NCBI GenBank assembly: GCA_937924805.1
Contig: CALDTZ010000066.1
Span: 52,034-116,033 of the forward strand
Length of the DNA stretch: 64,000 nucleotides
Origin: an uncultured Saprospiraceae bacterium
Lineage (GTDB): Bacteria > Bacteroidota > Bacteroidia > Chitinophagales > Saprospiraceae
Direction of reading: 5' to 3'
In this document: positions 37,012 through 46,746 of the stretch, in pieces
How positions within the stretch are numbered: position 1 is the first letter of the stretch
Layout of the letters: every line of letters starts with the position of its first letter
Notes under the pieces: model-generated
Told to the model about the DNA's origin: nothing
The model's input: the letters and a program-made list of their open reading frames with translations, nothing else
Databases searched by the model: none
Position numbers and translations under genes: made by a program

Positions 37012-37755
37012 CTATCTCCACATACTTCGTTGCTCACGAAGGTAGTCAGGTCTAAAGGTTAAACGAATCCCAGGCATCCATTGAGTATAACTTGCAGTGT
37101 TCTCTGTAGGTTGCAATTCATCAAATGATTCACCAATTACATCGATCAGCTCCCATGCTAGTGGTGTAGCATAGGCAAAACCAATACTTGGTGTTATGGT
37201 TAATAAATCACCTATGCCTATATCTAAACCAAGCCCAGCACTTATTCTCGTATTTATTCCCGTATTTTTAGATTCAGCGGCAAAAATATTTGAAAAACTA
37301 TAATAGTCTAATTTTGAATCAAATTGATGGTAACCTACCGCAGGATTTACATAAACAAAAAATCCTTTTTTGAAAAATCCACCTTCTTTTGAAAATGTAG
37401 GGCAGTTGCAATCTCCTTCAAAATCCAAAGGATACAAATGAATAGGCATTTGTATAAAATAGCTTGACCATTGATAATTGTAATTGGAGCCATCAGCAAC
37501 GTTTTCTTGTATATCACTGCTCCTTGAATAACTAAAGCCTGGATGAAATTCGACTCTTTTCTCTTTTAATTTAAACCAATAAGACAAACCTATTTCATGG
37601 GACACATCATGGGCCTCTTCAAGGATATTTCCTTGATTTTCATTTAGATAGGTCCATTTTGAATCATTAATATTGTAATTGTAAGTCAACGAAAATTGAC
37701 TTATGCCTTGGGATATTGAGAATAAAGTCAGAAGCATCAAAAAACTATAGCGCAT
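37012..37755 (-). CDS. Outer-membrane beta-barrel family protein
   Basis: The 247-residue protein has a cleavable signal peptide (1-~19, ending GISQ) and repeated amphipathic strands typical of a small outer-membrane barrel (for example YWFKLKEKRVEFHPGFSYS and GLGLDIGIGDLLTITPSIGF). An extracellular-loop-like segment holds a CNC pair (DCNCPTF). The basic C-terminus (EQRSMWR) does not end in the usual aromatic residue. No enzymatic motif is evident. It converges with the SpoU-type gene, with 3 bp between the stop codons. Confidence 0.6.
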   Translation of the reverse strand: MRYSFLMLLTLFSISQGISQFSLTYNYNINDSKWTYLNENQGNILEEAHDVSHEIGLSYWFKLKEKRVEFHPGFSYSRSSDIQENVADGSNYNYQWSSYFIQMPIHLYPLDFEGDCNCPTFSKEGGFFKKGFFVYVNPAVGYHQFDSKLDYYSFSNIFAAESKNTGINTRISAGLGLDIGIGDLLTITPSIGFAYATPLAWELIDVIGESFDELQPTENTASYTQWMPGIRLTFRPDYLREQRSMWR

Positions 37756-37821
37756 ATCATTACCTTTATGTGATAAACGAAGTTATAAATAATAAGTTTT
37801 ATAAATTATAATTATTTAGTT

Positions 37822-39132
37822 GTGAAAACGAAAAAGATCGGTAAAGAAACGGTAAATGTAATTACATTGGGATGTTCCAAGAATCTAGTAGATTCAGAAA
37901 ATCTAATTACGCAGCTTGAAGCAAATGATTTTCAAGTCCTTCATGATGCAAATGAATCTACAGATGTCGTAGTGATTAACACATGTGGGTTTATTGATCT
38001 AGCAAAAGAGGAATCTGTAAACACGATCCTTCAGTTTGCTGAACTTAAAAAAGAGAATAAACTTGAAAAACTCTATGTAACAGGTTGTTTGTCCGAGAGA
38101 TATAAAGAACAGTTAGAAGTAGAAATCCCGCAAGTCGATGCCTACTTTGGTACAATGGAGCTACCTGCTCTGCTAGAAAAGTTTAAAATTGATTATCGAC
38201 ATGAGCTCCTAGGTGAACGAAAAATTACGACACCAGCGCACTATGCCTATGTTAAAATATCTGAAGGGTGTAACCGTACTTGTTCTTTTTGTGCTATTCC
38301 GTTAATGAGAGGTAAGCATATCTCCAAAACAATGGAAGACTTGGTAAAAGAAGTTAAAGAGCTTGTCAAATGGGGCGTAAAAGAAGTCATGTTAATCGCA
38401 CAAGAGTTAACCTATTATGGGCTTGATTTATATAAAAAACGGGCATTGCCAGAATTGCTAGATGCATTATGCGAAATTGAAGGATTGACATGGATTCGAT
38501 TACACTATGCCTATCCATCAAAGTTTCCTTTAGAGATTTTTGATGCAATGGCAAGACAAGAAAAGGTTTGTAACTATCTGGATATCCCTCTTCAACACGC
38601 CAATGATAAAGTACTCTTCGATATGAAGCGTCAGATAACGCAAGCAGAAACAAGAGCTTTGATTAAAGTAGCTAGAGAAAAAGTGCCAGATATTGCCATC
38701 AGAACGACAATGCTCGTTGGATTTCCGGGAGAAACAGAATAAAATTTTCAAGATTTATGTGATTTCGTTAGTGATATGCAGTTTGAGCGTTTAGGTGTTT
38801 TTCAATATAGTCACGAAGAAGATACAACAGGGTATTTGCTTGAAGATAATGTAACAGCAGAAGAGAAAGTGGATAGAGCGAATCGTTTAATGGAAATACA
38901 AAGAGAAATTGCTTCCGCTAAAAATATTGAATTGGTTGGAAAAGAAATGAAAGTATTAGTGGATCGAAAAGAAAGCGGATACTTTGTGGGACGTAGTGAA
39001 TATGATTCACCTGAAGTCGACAACGAGGTTTTGATCGATGCATCGAAATTCTATGTTCGTATTGGAGATTTTACTACCGTAAAAATTGTTGATGCAGAGC
39101 AATTTGACCTTTATGGAGAAGTGATATCTTAA
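37822..39132 (+). pseudogene. rimO: RimO, ribosomal protein S12 methylthiotransferase, interrupted by an in-frame TAA
   Basis: RimO is a radical-SAM enzyme that adds a methylthio group to an aspartate of ribosomal protein S12. All functional parts are encoded in one frame: N-terminal cluster cysteines C18, C55 and C89, radical-SAM cysteines C150, C154 and C157 (SEGCNRTCSFC), and a C-terminal TRAM domain (~375-436). A TAA at codon 307 (38740-38742) splits the frame directly after GFPGETE, and the sequence then continues in the same frame with NFQDLCDF. The rest is well conserved and no frameshift is visible. The start is GTG at 37822. It may be a fresh nonsense mutation, a sequencing error (GAA or CAA read as TAA), or read-through. 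If the stop is real, the first product (306 residues) lacks the TRAM domain. Confidence 0.9.
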
Positions 39133-42100
39133 ATTTTGTAAAATTTTACGATTTCAAAACCTTCCATACCGGTTATTTTTATGAAATACATTCCCGTACT
39201 TAATGTGGATACGTCCAACTGATATTCATTGATAATCACAGGGTCTGTTGATTTTCCCGTTAAGTCGAATATTTCAATAGTCCGATACTTTTCTTCATTC
39301 TTATTATTGAAACGAATGTTTAAAATGTCTGTTGTAGGGTTGGGATACAAGACGACGTTTACTTTTCTGGCCTTGCCATATTCTATAGTTGAACTGACTC
39401 CTTCGATCGTAAATGTTTCGGTCCAGAAGGTACATCCATTATCATCTGAAACAAACATAGAATATACGCCAGCATCTAAACTTTCGATTAACAATTCGGT
39501 GCTAAAAAAGACACCATTTTTAAACCAAGTTGTTGAATAGGGTGGTTTTCCACCGATTAATGATAAGTCAATGAATCCAACATCTTTTTGATTGTCAAAA
39601 CCGTCAATATTATAATACAGCGAGTCTGGATCTTGCAGTGTAACATCTATCAATCTAAAACATCCAGTTTTATCAGAAACCGTGATTTGGTAATCACCGG
39701 CAATCAGTGAGTCTGGATTAATTCCTGGTTCAAAGAAGGCTTTTAACGGTTGATTTGTGCCATCCAACGATAAGTCAACAAATCCATCATTATAATTAAA
39801 ACAAGAAGGGTCAATCGTTTCAAATTGGATATCAATTTGTACTTGATTATTTATGATGATTTCCTTTTTTGTTATGTTGCCTGCAAGATCAATAACGGAT
39901 AATTCTGCACTCGAAACCCCTTCATCAAATGGACCAAAAGGTGAAAAGTCGGCAGGCCATGAGAATGACGCTAAACCACAATTGTCTGAAAATTGAGTGA
40001 ATATATTTCCAAAGAAAACAGAATCACATCTTGATATATGAATCGTATCCAAAAATATTGTTGGACCTATTGTATCCAAAACTCTTAATTCTGTGTGCGC
40101 TTCTGTTGTGTTTTCGTTTTCGTCTTCGGAAATAATTTGTATGCTAATGGTCGAATCAGAGATGCATGTCAATGGTATAATATCAGTGGTCATCTTTAAA
40201 TTTGTTGCCCCACAATTGTCCTCGTTATCTAATATAAAAGCTTCTAGATCTGGAAATTCAGCATTTCCATTTTCATCTAGGTAGACTGTAATACTATTTA
40301 AAACTAATGTAGGATGAATGGTATCCAAATAAGGGAGATCGAGTGATGCTTCCGTTATACAATTATTATTATCCTTGACAGTGACAGATACCTCTCCCGA
40401 GCCAATGTTTTCTAATTGAGCATTTTGGTTCGATTCATCCCATGTAAATGATAAATCCCCCGATCCTCCAGAAGCTTCAACATGTACGGCTCCATCGTTA
40501 ATGTCAAAACAGGTTGGTAATCGATCAATAATAATAGATGCTGAAATTGAGTCTGGTTCAGTGATGGTGAAGTTAGAAGATGTCTGGCATAGTCCAGCAT
40601 CAGCTACAACTAATAAATAATCCCCAGCACTTAGATCCATTAGGTTCTCTACTAGATTTCCATTCAAATATAATTCATAAGGTGCTACAAAGTTTTCTAA
40701 TGATATTTGAACAGAACCATCATTATTACCAAAGCATTTTACATCATTCGTAGCAATGTCTAGCAATAAATTGCATGATCCTGATTGTATGATGTAGCTT
40801 TCCTCTTTTGTGCAATCGAGATGGTCTGTTATTGTGACATCATAGGTGCCTGGTGATAAATTATATATTGAAGAAGTTTCCTCATTATTTGACCAAGCGA
40901 TCTTGTAGGGACCAATTCCACCTTCCAAGGCTAATTCAATAGATCCATTATTTAATCCTGCTTGTGTTTCATTGGTAACAGTAGGCACTACTTCTATAAG
41001 TCCTGATTCTTCAATTGTAAAATTATCAAAGAAATTACAATTGTTGTCATCGGAGATGGTCAACGAATAATTTCCGGATGACAAATTATTATTATTTGAT
41101 CCTGTATAATTATTTGACCAATTAAGTTGGTAATTACCAGTACCACCCATAATTGCTTGTAAAAATATCCCTCCAGTTGCATCACCATTGCATTTAACAG
41201 GATAGATTTCAACATTTTCAATCGTAATTGGATCTGGACCTTCAATTTCTATTTCAATCGTATCTCTACATTGATTTTCATCTTCTATTTTTATATCATA
41301 AATTCCAATATTTAATCCGATAACAGAATCCAATGATTGATTAGTTTCTTCAATAAAAGAACGAATGTTTTCGTCTAGCCATTCAATTTTGTAATCACCA
41401 GTCCCTCCAATCGTTTTAAATGAAAATGTATTAAGCGAATCATAGCTACAGTTTTTCAATTGATTCTGTTCGACAATAATTTCAAGTGGACTCGGAGCAA
41501 ATAGATTATATGTTTTTATAATTGAACATTCATTATTATCAACGATTGTAACGGTATATGTTCCACCTGCTAGTTCGTTGTTGATGTTATTTGTTGCTTC
41601 ATTTGACCAAATGTATTTTAATTCATTTGTTCCTCCAGATGCTTGGACAAATATAGAACCATTGTTTGAAGAATGACAAGTCGGTTGTATTAAATCTACT
41701 TGAATAATATCTATTGGGTCAGGTCCTAAGACTTCAATATCAATGGCTTTACTGCATTCATTTGAATCAATAATTAAGACAGAATATAGACCAGTGTCTA
41801 AACCAACAATAGAATCAGAAGTAAATCCATTTTCTATAATATAGGTCTGGACGTTTTGGTCAAGCCAAAATATGTTGTAAGGTGGACTGCCACCTAAAAT
41901 ATCAAACGTAAGTTTATTTGACAGATCATCATGACATTGCTTTATATCATTGTTAGTAATGACAGTTGAAATCGAATCTGGTTCAGAAATAGATATCATT
42001 TCTATGATTTCACAATTTGTTTCATCTGAAATAGTAACGGTATACTCACCACTTTCTAGATTTTCATTCGTGGGTCCATTAACATTATTAGACCAAGTAT

Positions 42101-43721
42101 ACGTTAAGAAACCTAATCCACCTGAAGCATTAATGTCGATCGAGCCATTCTGATCAGTTGAACATAAAAGATTTTTTGTTTGAATAGACTCAATGACCAG
42201 TTCTTTAGGGTTTTCAATCTCAAAACGGATGGTATCCATACATCCATTATCATCTGAAATACTAAATTCAAAATCGATATTAGGAACATTTTTTAATTCG
42301 TTATAGTCCCAATCATTTTGATCCACCAAAAGTTGAATCGATGTATCTAACCATTCAATTTTATAAGGTGGCGATCCACCGATAATCGTAAATCTGAGGT
42401 TTTCTATTTTGGAATAGTCACAATCAGCATACTTGATTTCCTCAATTTGAATGCCTAATGAATCTACATTGTCAATATTGAATGTTTCAATAATGTTGCA
42501 TTCAACACTATCTGTTATCGTTATAGAATATAAGCCTTCGGTTAGTGTCGATATAGATGACAATGAATCTTCATTGGACCATAGATATTGATAAGGACCT
42601 ATGCCATTCTCAACGAACACTTCAATTTGACCTTTTTCTTCTTGAAAACAAAATATATTTTGAATGGATGTCGAGTCAATGGTCAGTGGTTGATATTTTG
42701 GAAAAATAATTGATAAAGTATCAATACATTGAAGTTCATCTGTAATCTCAATTTCAAAGGTATCTTTAACCAATCCGCCAATACTATCAATTAAGCTTGA
42801 ATCTATTTTAATTCTCGCTTGAATAGTTTCATCTAACCATTGAATAGAGTAGGGAGGTGTACCTCCTTCAATATGAAATTGAATGAAATTTGAATCGGGT
42901 AAATTACATGTCGGAAAATGTAGGCTATCCACAAAAATGGAGAGAGGTGAGGGGTCAATAATGCTAAAGCTATCTATGGTTTGACATCCTGCTAGATTTG
43001 TAACAGTGACAGAATACATTCCTTCTGTTAACCCCGTAATACTGCTCTTTGTATGGCCATTCGACCAAGTATAGTAGAGCATAGATTCTTCTTTATCATC
43101 TTGTTTTTCTTTAAGGATAATGGCAGCAGTGCTGTCTCCTTTGCAGGCATTTTGGATGATTGCCGTTACTTCTATTTTAGGTGATTCACCACAAGGAATG
43201 GATAAAGATAGGTTCCCCTCGCAACCGATTGAATCAATAAAGTGAAGAGAATACATACTATCACAACCCATCACAGGAATATAAAAGTCTGTTGATCCTG
43301 TACTCCATTGAACTGATTGAAAATCATCATTTTGAATTGAAATGACACCTTCAACTTTATCACATAGGATAGTGTCACCGATAATCAAAGGTTTAATGGC
43401 AATTCGTTCTTCAACAAAAATGGATGAAGTTAGCGTATCCCCCAAATTATTAATTGCAATGACGGTATAAATACCAGATTCTGTTGCATAGACTGAATCT
43501 TTTTGAACGCCAGTATTCCATTGTAGAGCTATATAGTTTGGAGGAAGTGATAGGAGCGAAGAGTCACCTTTACAAAATGTTGTATCACCTTGTATTTCTA
43601 AGATAGATTCATTGGGGTTTTGGCTATAGCTACTTGTGATTATAAGTAGCTGGCCTACCAAACAAAAAAGAATAGATTTAATATATTGTTTAAATACGTT
43701 CATTAAGTAATTAACACTCAT
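39129..43721 (-). CDS. Giant T9SS-secreted SprB-repeat adhesin-like protein
   Basis: The 1530-residue secreted protein consists almost wholly of beta-sandwich repeats. A signal peptide ends near SSYSQ; the start may be the ATG at 43721 or, with a more normal signal peptide, at 43703. After two PKD/Ig-like domains come alternating SprB-type domains with WSN and WLD cores, repeated four times with a 162-residue period. Further SprB units follow, then a HYR-like segment with DNCG motifs (~1150-1260), and a T9SS sorting domain from VVLYPNPTTD to IVKFYKI. No enzyme domain is seen. It is probably an adhesin or gliding-type surface filament. A minus-strand -7 box (43762-43755, TACCTTTG) lies upstream. 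Its stop overlaps the convergent rimO stop. Confidence 0.85.
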   Translation of the reverse strand: MSVNYLMNVFKQYIKSILFCLVGQLLIITSSYSQNPNESILEIQGDTTFCKGDSSLLSLPPNYIALQWNTGVQKDSVYATESGIYTVIAINNLGDTLTSSIFVEERIAIKPLIIGDTILCDKVEGVISIQNDDFQSVQWSTGSTDFYIPVMGCDSMYSLHFIDSIGCEGNLSLSIPCGESPKIEVTAIIQNACKGDSTAAIILKEKQDDKEESMLYYTWSNGHTKSSITGLTEGMYSVTVTNLAGCQTIDSFSIIDPSPLSIFVDSLHFPTCNLPDSNFIQFHIEGGTPPYSIQWLDETIQARIKIDSSLIDSIGGLVKDTFEIEITDELQCIDTLSIIFPKYQPLTIDSTSIQNIFCFQEEKGQIEVFVENGIGPYQYLWSNEDSLSSISTLTEGLYSITITDSVECNIIETFNIDNVDSLGIQIEEIKYADCDYSKIENLRFTIIGGSPPYKIEWLDTSIQLLVDQNDWDYNELKNVPNIDFEFSISDDNGCMDTIRFEIENPKELVIESIQTKNLLCSTDQNGSIDINASGGLGFLTYTWSNNVNGPTNENLESGEYTVTISDETNCEIIEMISISEPDSISTVITNNDIKQCHDDLSNKLTFDILGGSPPYNIFWLDQNVQTYIIENGFTSDSIVGLDTGLYSVLIIDSNECSKAIDIEVLGPDPIDIIQVDLIQPTCHSSNNGSIFVQASGGTNELKYIWSNEATNNINNELAGGTYTVTIVDNNECSIIKTYNLFAPSPLEIIVEQNQLKNCSYDSLNTFSFKTIGGTGDYKIEWLDENIRSFIEETNQSLDSVIGLNIGIYDIKIEDENQCRDTIEIEIEGPDPITIENVEIYPVKCNGDATGGIFLQAIMGGTGNYQLNWSNNYTGSNNNNLSSGNYSLTISDDNNCNFFDNFTIEESGLIEVVPTVTNETQAGLNNGSIELALEGGIGPYKIAWSNNEETSSIYNLSPGTYDVTITDHLDCTKEESYIIQSGSCNLLLDIATNDVKCFGNNDGSVQISLENFVAPYELYLNGNLVENLMDLSAGDYLLVVADAGLCQTSSNFTITEPDSISASIIIDRLPTCFDINDGAVHVEASGGSGDLSFTWDESNQNAQLENIGSGEVSVTVKDNNNCITEASLDLPYLDTIHPTLVLNSITVYLDENGNAEFPDLEAFILDNEDNCGATNLKMTTDIIPLTCISDSTISIQIISEDENENTTEAHTELRVLDTIGPTIFLDTIHISRCDSVFFGNIFTQFSDNCGLASFSWPADFSPFGPFDEGVSSAELSVIDLAGNITKKEIIINNQVQIDIQFETIDPSCFNYNDGFVDLSLDGTNQPLKAFFEPGINPDSLIAGDYQITVSDKTGCFRLIDVTLQDPDSLYYNIDGFDNQKDVGFIDLSLIGGKPPYSTTWFKNGVFFSTELLIESLDAGVYSMFVSDDNGCTFWTETFTIEGVSSTIEYGKARKVNVVLYPNPTTDILNIRFNNKNEEKYRTIEIFDLTGKSTDPVIINEYQLDVSTLSTGMYFIKITGMEGFEIVKFYKI
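41230..43170 (-). repeat. Four tandem 486-bp SprB module repeats
   Basis: The tryptophan codon of the WLD core occurs at 42837, 42351, 41865 and 41379, exactly 486 bp apart each time. The WSN core recurs at 43075, 42579, 42093, 41607 and 41118 (496, 486, 486 and 489 bp). Each unit encodes two domains. Outer boundaries are approximate. Confidence 0.85.
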
Positions 43722-43883
43722 TTTTACTCAGAATGAATGAGTATTAAAAATTTTCAAAGGTAAAAAAAATGGTTTCAATAGTTATCTATATAGTAAACGC
43801 CTGAAGCTAAGGAAATGCTCCCTATTTTCTTGGTAGAATTCAAAGTAAATTTCTAGGGATTAAAATTAAACAATTTTCTAGTT

Positions 43884-43891
43884 TAATTTTG
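43884..43891 (+). promoter_or_regulatory. Candidate -7 box upstream of the 227-residue hypothetical gene
   Basis: TAATTTTG fits TAnnTTTG and lies 37 bp before the ATG. No TTTG at -33 was found. Confidence 0.3.
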
Positions 43892-43928
43892 CGTCTTTTT
43901 AGTCCAATAAATTCTCATACAAACACAG

Positions 43929-44612
43929 ATGAAAGTACCGTTAATAAAAGATAAAATAGAGCAATTTGTAGTTCATATAAACACAAAGGATGTGTATCAA
44001 TATGGATATTTATGGGAAGCGTATGATACGTTTAATAAACATTGGGATATAGATGCTGTCGATTTTGAAAAAATGTTTTCTGACAGTTTTCATAGTAAAC
44101 AATCCAATCGACTTTGGAAAAGAGAAGATTATTTTCCAAAGCAAATGATGGAACATTTTCTAGCGTATGACAAAGAATTTGTGCGAAGTATGTTTAAGGA
44201 CCTGCTAAATGAAAAAAAAGATTTAAATATGCGGATAAGCAGATTCATTTCTTATTGCGATCAATTATTAATGATCCTGCAACGAAAGAATATGAAATTT
44301 GCCGATCATTACCACAATGACCACCAAATGATTTATGCGTACTTAACCTTTATTTATCCAGAAAAATATACTTTCTACAATTACAACATGTACATTTCTT
44401 CTTTGAATGAAATTGGTGGAAAAAACATACCTCCAAGCCATGATGGAAGTAAATTTGTGATTTTTAGCAAGGTTTTAAAAACCTATTTATTACAAAATGA
44501 AGAATTTTTAAGTTGCTCAAATAGAATGGAGATAAAAGAAAAATGGAACGAATCATTTAAAGCTCCTTGGCTATATTTGTTATATTCATATATTAGTAAA
44601 GAAATTATATAA
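43929..44612 (+). CDS. Unrecognised 227-residue cytoplasmic protein
   Basis: No signal peptide or membrane helix is present. The protein is rich in aromatic residues and has a distinctive middle (FADHYHNDHQMIYAYLTF, then YPEKYTFYNYNMY). The stretch YPEKYTFYNY is reminiscent of N-terminal parts of some McrB-like restriction ATPases (YPDKYYxYKY-type), but no ATPase domain follows and no partner gene lies nearby. It might be a stand-alone binding domain. The gene stands alone between the giant adhesin gene (divergent) and 287 bp of featureless DNA. The function is unknown. Confidence 0.6.
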   Translation: MKVPLIKDKIEQFVVHINTKDVYQYGYLWEAYDTFNKHWDIDAVDFEKMFSDSFHSKQSNRLWKREDYFPKQMMEHFLAYDKEFVRSMFKDLLNEKKDLNMRISRFISYCDQLLMILQRKNMKFADHYHNDHQMIYAYLTFIYPEKYTFYNYNMYISSLNEIGGKNIPPSHDGSKFVIFSKVLKTYLLQNEEFLSCSNRMEIKEKWNESFKAPWLYLLYSYISKEII

Positions 44613-44899
44613 AGGCAACGTCTGTAGATGATTGAAGTCAGGAGCGAACGATTATTCTTAGAATAACTTTAACACAAAATAAATGCTTTTCTTGAAATAT
44701 TTTTTCGATTGGAGTTGTTATAAGTTAAGATGATTAATTAACTTCAATAATAAATTTGTTAGCAACTAAGAATAGAAGTTTAATATGTGAATATTTTACA
44801 TTAAATTCGTGTTGATTAATGGTAATGAAGTTAATTTAAGCAAATGAATTTTATTTGATAGTTCGCTAGCTTACATTTTTATTTAACGATTCGATTAAT

Positions 44900-45451
44900 A
44901 TGAAAAAGACACTTATACTATTTACACTTACTATTTGTACAAACGTTATGTTTGCTCAAGATTTATTAAGTGATATTATGTCTGTGGAAACGGTGACCAT
45001 TGTGGACAGCGAAGACACTAAAGAAGCTGCTGAAGAATTCACTAAGACTTTCGAAGAGCAAAAAGTAAAAGTTGAAAAACTACTAGGAAAACATTCTGAT
45101 AAGTTTCAGAACGAAGTGAAATCGCTTATTTCTAAGTACAACAAAGTCCTTTCTAAAGGAATTGAGCAAGATGTCAAAAATGAAAAGAATAGAGTAGCTT
45201 CTCAAGTAAATGCATTGAGTATGACCCTTTTGAAAGATAAGAAAGGAGTTTTGGTTCAGTTCAATAACTTCATGTCTCAAGAAATAAGACAATTGCCAAA
45301 GACATTGAAAAGTGATAGTGAAAAACAAGTTGCTGAAACAGTAGAAACGTACAGTGAAAGTTTTCAAGCAGAAATGGCTGCAAATAAGCAAGTAGTAAAA
45401 GCATTCAAATCTACAGAACACTTAACAAGAGATACAGGGGCAACAAACTAA
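44900..45451 (+). CDS. Secreted coiled-coil protein of unknown function
   Basis: The 183-residue protein has a clear signal peptide (1-~19, ending MFAQ). The rest is almost entirely charged and alpha-helical, rich in Lys, Glu, Gln and Val, with heptad-like spacing around residues 45-160 that suggests a coiled coil. It lacks cysteines after the signal and has no lipobox or T9SS tail, so it is probably periplasmic. It has its own terminator. I recognise no family. Confidence 0.65.
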   Translation: MKKTLILFTLTICTNVMFAQDLLSDIMSVETVTIVDSEDTKEAAEEFTKTFEEQKVKVEKLLGKHSDKFQNEVKSLISKYNKVLSKGIEQDVKNEKNRVASQVNALSMTLLKDKKGVLVQFNNFMSQEIRQLPKTLKSDSEKQVAETVETYSESFQAEMAANKQVVKAFKSTEHLTRDTGATN

Positions 45452-45474
45452 ATAGTCGCCCTACATAATTAATA

Positions 45475-45508
45475 CAAAGCCTATCGATTCATTTTGATAG
45501 GCTTTTTT
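45475..45508 (+). terminator. Rho-independent terminator after the coiled-coil protein gene
   Basis: AAGCCTATC (45477-45485) and GATAGGCTT (45496-45504) form a perfect 9-bp stem with a 10-nt loop, followed by a run of T to 45508. Confidence 0.85.
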
Positions 45509-45610
45509 CTTTGTATTCAACTGTTGGATCCTATAAATTTGAAAAGGTAATTCATATAAAGAGAGGTAATTTGTTTACTCTATAGAAGGATATATAAATG
45601 AATAAAAATC

Positions 45611-45618
45611 TATATTTG
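45611..45618 (+). promoter_or_regulatory. Candidate -7 box upstream of ychF
   Basis: TATATTTG fits TAnnTTTG and lies 21 bp before the ATG, giving a very short leader. The -33 element is not recognisable. Confidence 0.35.
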
Positions 45619-45639
45619 CATTCTTAAATTTTAAAAAGC

Positions 45640-46737
45640 ATGGCATTACAAGCAGGTATCGTTGGATTACCCAACGTTGGTAAATCAACATTATTTAATG
45701 CATTGACTTCAGCTAAAGCATTAGCAGCAAATTATCCATTTGCAACGAAGGATCCAAATATTGGAATGATTACCGTTCCTGATGTTAGAATCGACAAATT
45801 AACGGCATTGGTAAGTCCACAAAAGACAATCCCAACTACGGTAGAAATCGTTGATATTGCTGGTTTAATCAAAGGAGCGAGTAAAGGTGAAGGTCTAGGA
45901 AACCAGTTTCTTGCAAACATTCGAGAGGTAGATGCTATAGCTCATGTTGTTCGATGTTTTGATGATGATAATGTAATTCATGTAGATGGAAGTATTGACC
46001 CTGTAAGGGATAAAGAAATTATTGATACAGAATTGATATTAAAAGATCTTGAGACCGTTGAAAAGCGATTAGATAAACTTAAAAAACAGGCTAAAGGAGG
46101 GAATAAGGATGATGTAAAACTCGTGGAAATTGCACAAAGCTTGTTACAACATCTTGAAGATGAAAATCCAGCAAGAACATTTCCAGTAGATGATTTATCA
46201 TCGGGATTACTTAAAGAACTGATGTTACTAACGGCAAAGCCTATTCTATATGTTTGCAATGTAGACGAAAATAGTGTTCTGAATGGTAATGAGCATACAA
46301 AACGATTTAAAGAAGCGGTGAAAGATGAAAACGCGGAAGTTATTTTAATTTCAGCAGGAATTGAGGCCGATATCGTAGAGCTTGATGATCCAGAAGAAAG
46401 AATGGAGTTTGTAAAAGAAATGGGACTAGAAGAACCAGGGGTGAATAGAGTCATATTTGCATGTTATTCTCTATTAAATCTAATTACCTATTTTACAGTT
46501 GGAGAAAAAGAAGTAAGAGCTTGGACTGTTATCAAGGATTCAACAGCTCCACAAGCAGCAGGTGTAATTCACACTGATTTTGAAAAAGGGTTTATTCGTG
46601 CAGAAGTAATTGGTTATGATGATTACATAACACATGGTTCTGAGTCAGCAGTAAAAGATGCTGGAAAGCTTTCAATTGAAGGAAAAGAATACATTGTAAA
46701 AGATGGCGACATTATGCACTTTAGATTTAATGTATAA
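45640..46737 (+). CDS. ychF: YchF/OLA1-family ribosome-associated ATPase
   Basis: The 365-residue P-loop protein of the Obg clan binds ATP rather than GTP and associates with ribosomes and redox responses. Visible elements are the P-loop GLPNVGKSTLFNAL (residues ~8-21), switch region NYPFATKDPNIG, the Walker B DIAGLIKGASKGEGLGNQFL, a coiled-coil hairpin (~125-165) and a C-terminal TGS domain (~280-365, ending GDIMHFRFNV). Length is normal for the family. It appears to be a single gene; the MFS gene converges on it 9 bp away. Confidence 0.96.
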   Translation: MALQAGIVGLPNVGKSTLFNALTSAKALAANYPFATKDPNIGMITVPDVRIDKLTALVSPQKTIPTTVEIVDIAGLIKGASKGEGLGNQFLANIREVDAIAHVVRCFDDDNVIHVDGSIDPVRDKEIIDTELILKDLETVEKRLDKLKKQAKGGNKDDVKLVEIAQSLLQHLEDENPARTFPVDDLSSGLLKELMLLTAKPILYVCNVDENSVLNGNEHTKRFKEAVKDENAEVILISAGIEADIVELDDPEERMEFVKEMGLEEPGVNRVIFACYSLLNLITYFTVGEKEVRAWTVIKDSTAPQAAGVIHTDFEKGFIRAEVIGYDDYITHGSESAVKDAGKLSIEGKEYIVKDGDIMHFRFNV

Positions 46738-46746
46738 AAGGGGGCA

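Noticed and set aside
38776..39132. Second half of rimO as an independent small gene starting at an internal ATG
   Set aside because: It is in the same frame as the first half, begins in the middle of the radical-SAM domain and continues its conserved sequence, so it is part of an interrupted rimO.
45978..46454. A 158-codon minus-strand frame inside ychF
   Set aside because: It mirrors the conserved ychF coding frame and has the Ser/Ile/Phe-rich composition of antisense shadows.
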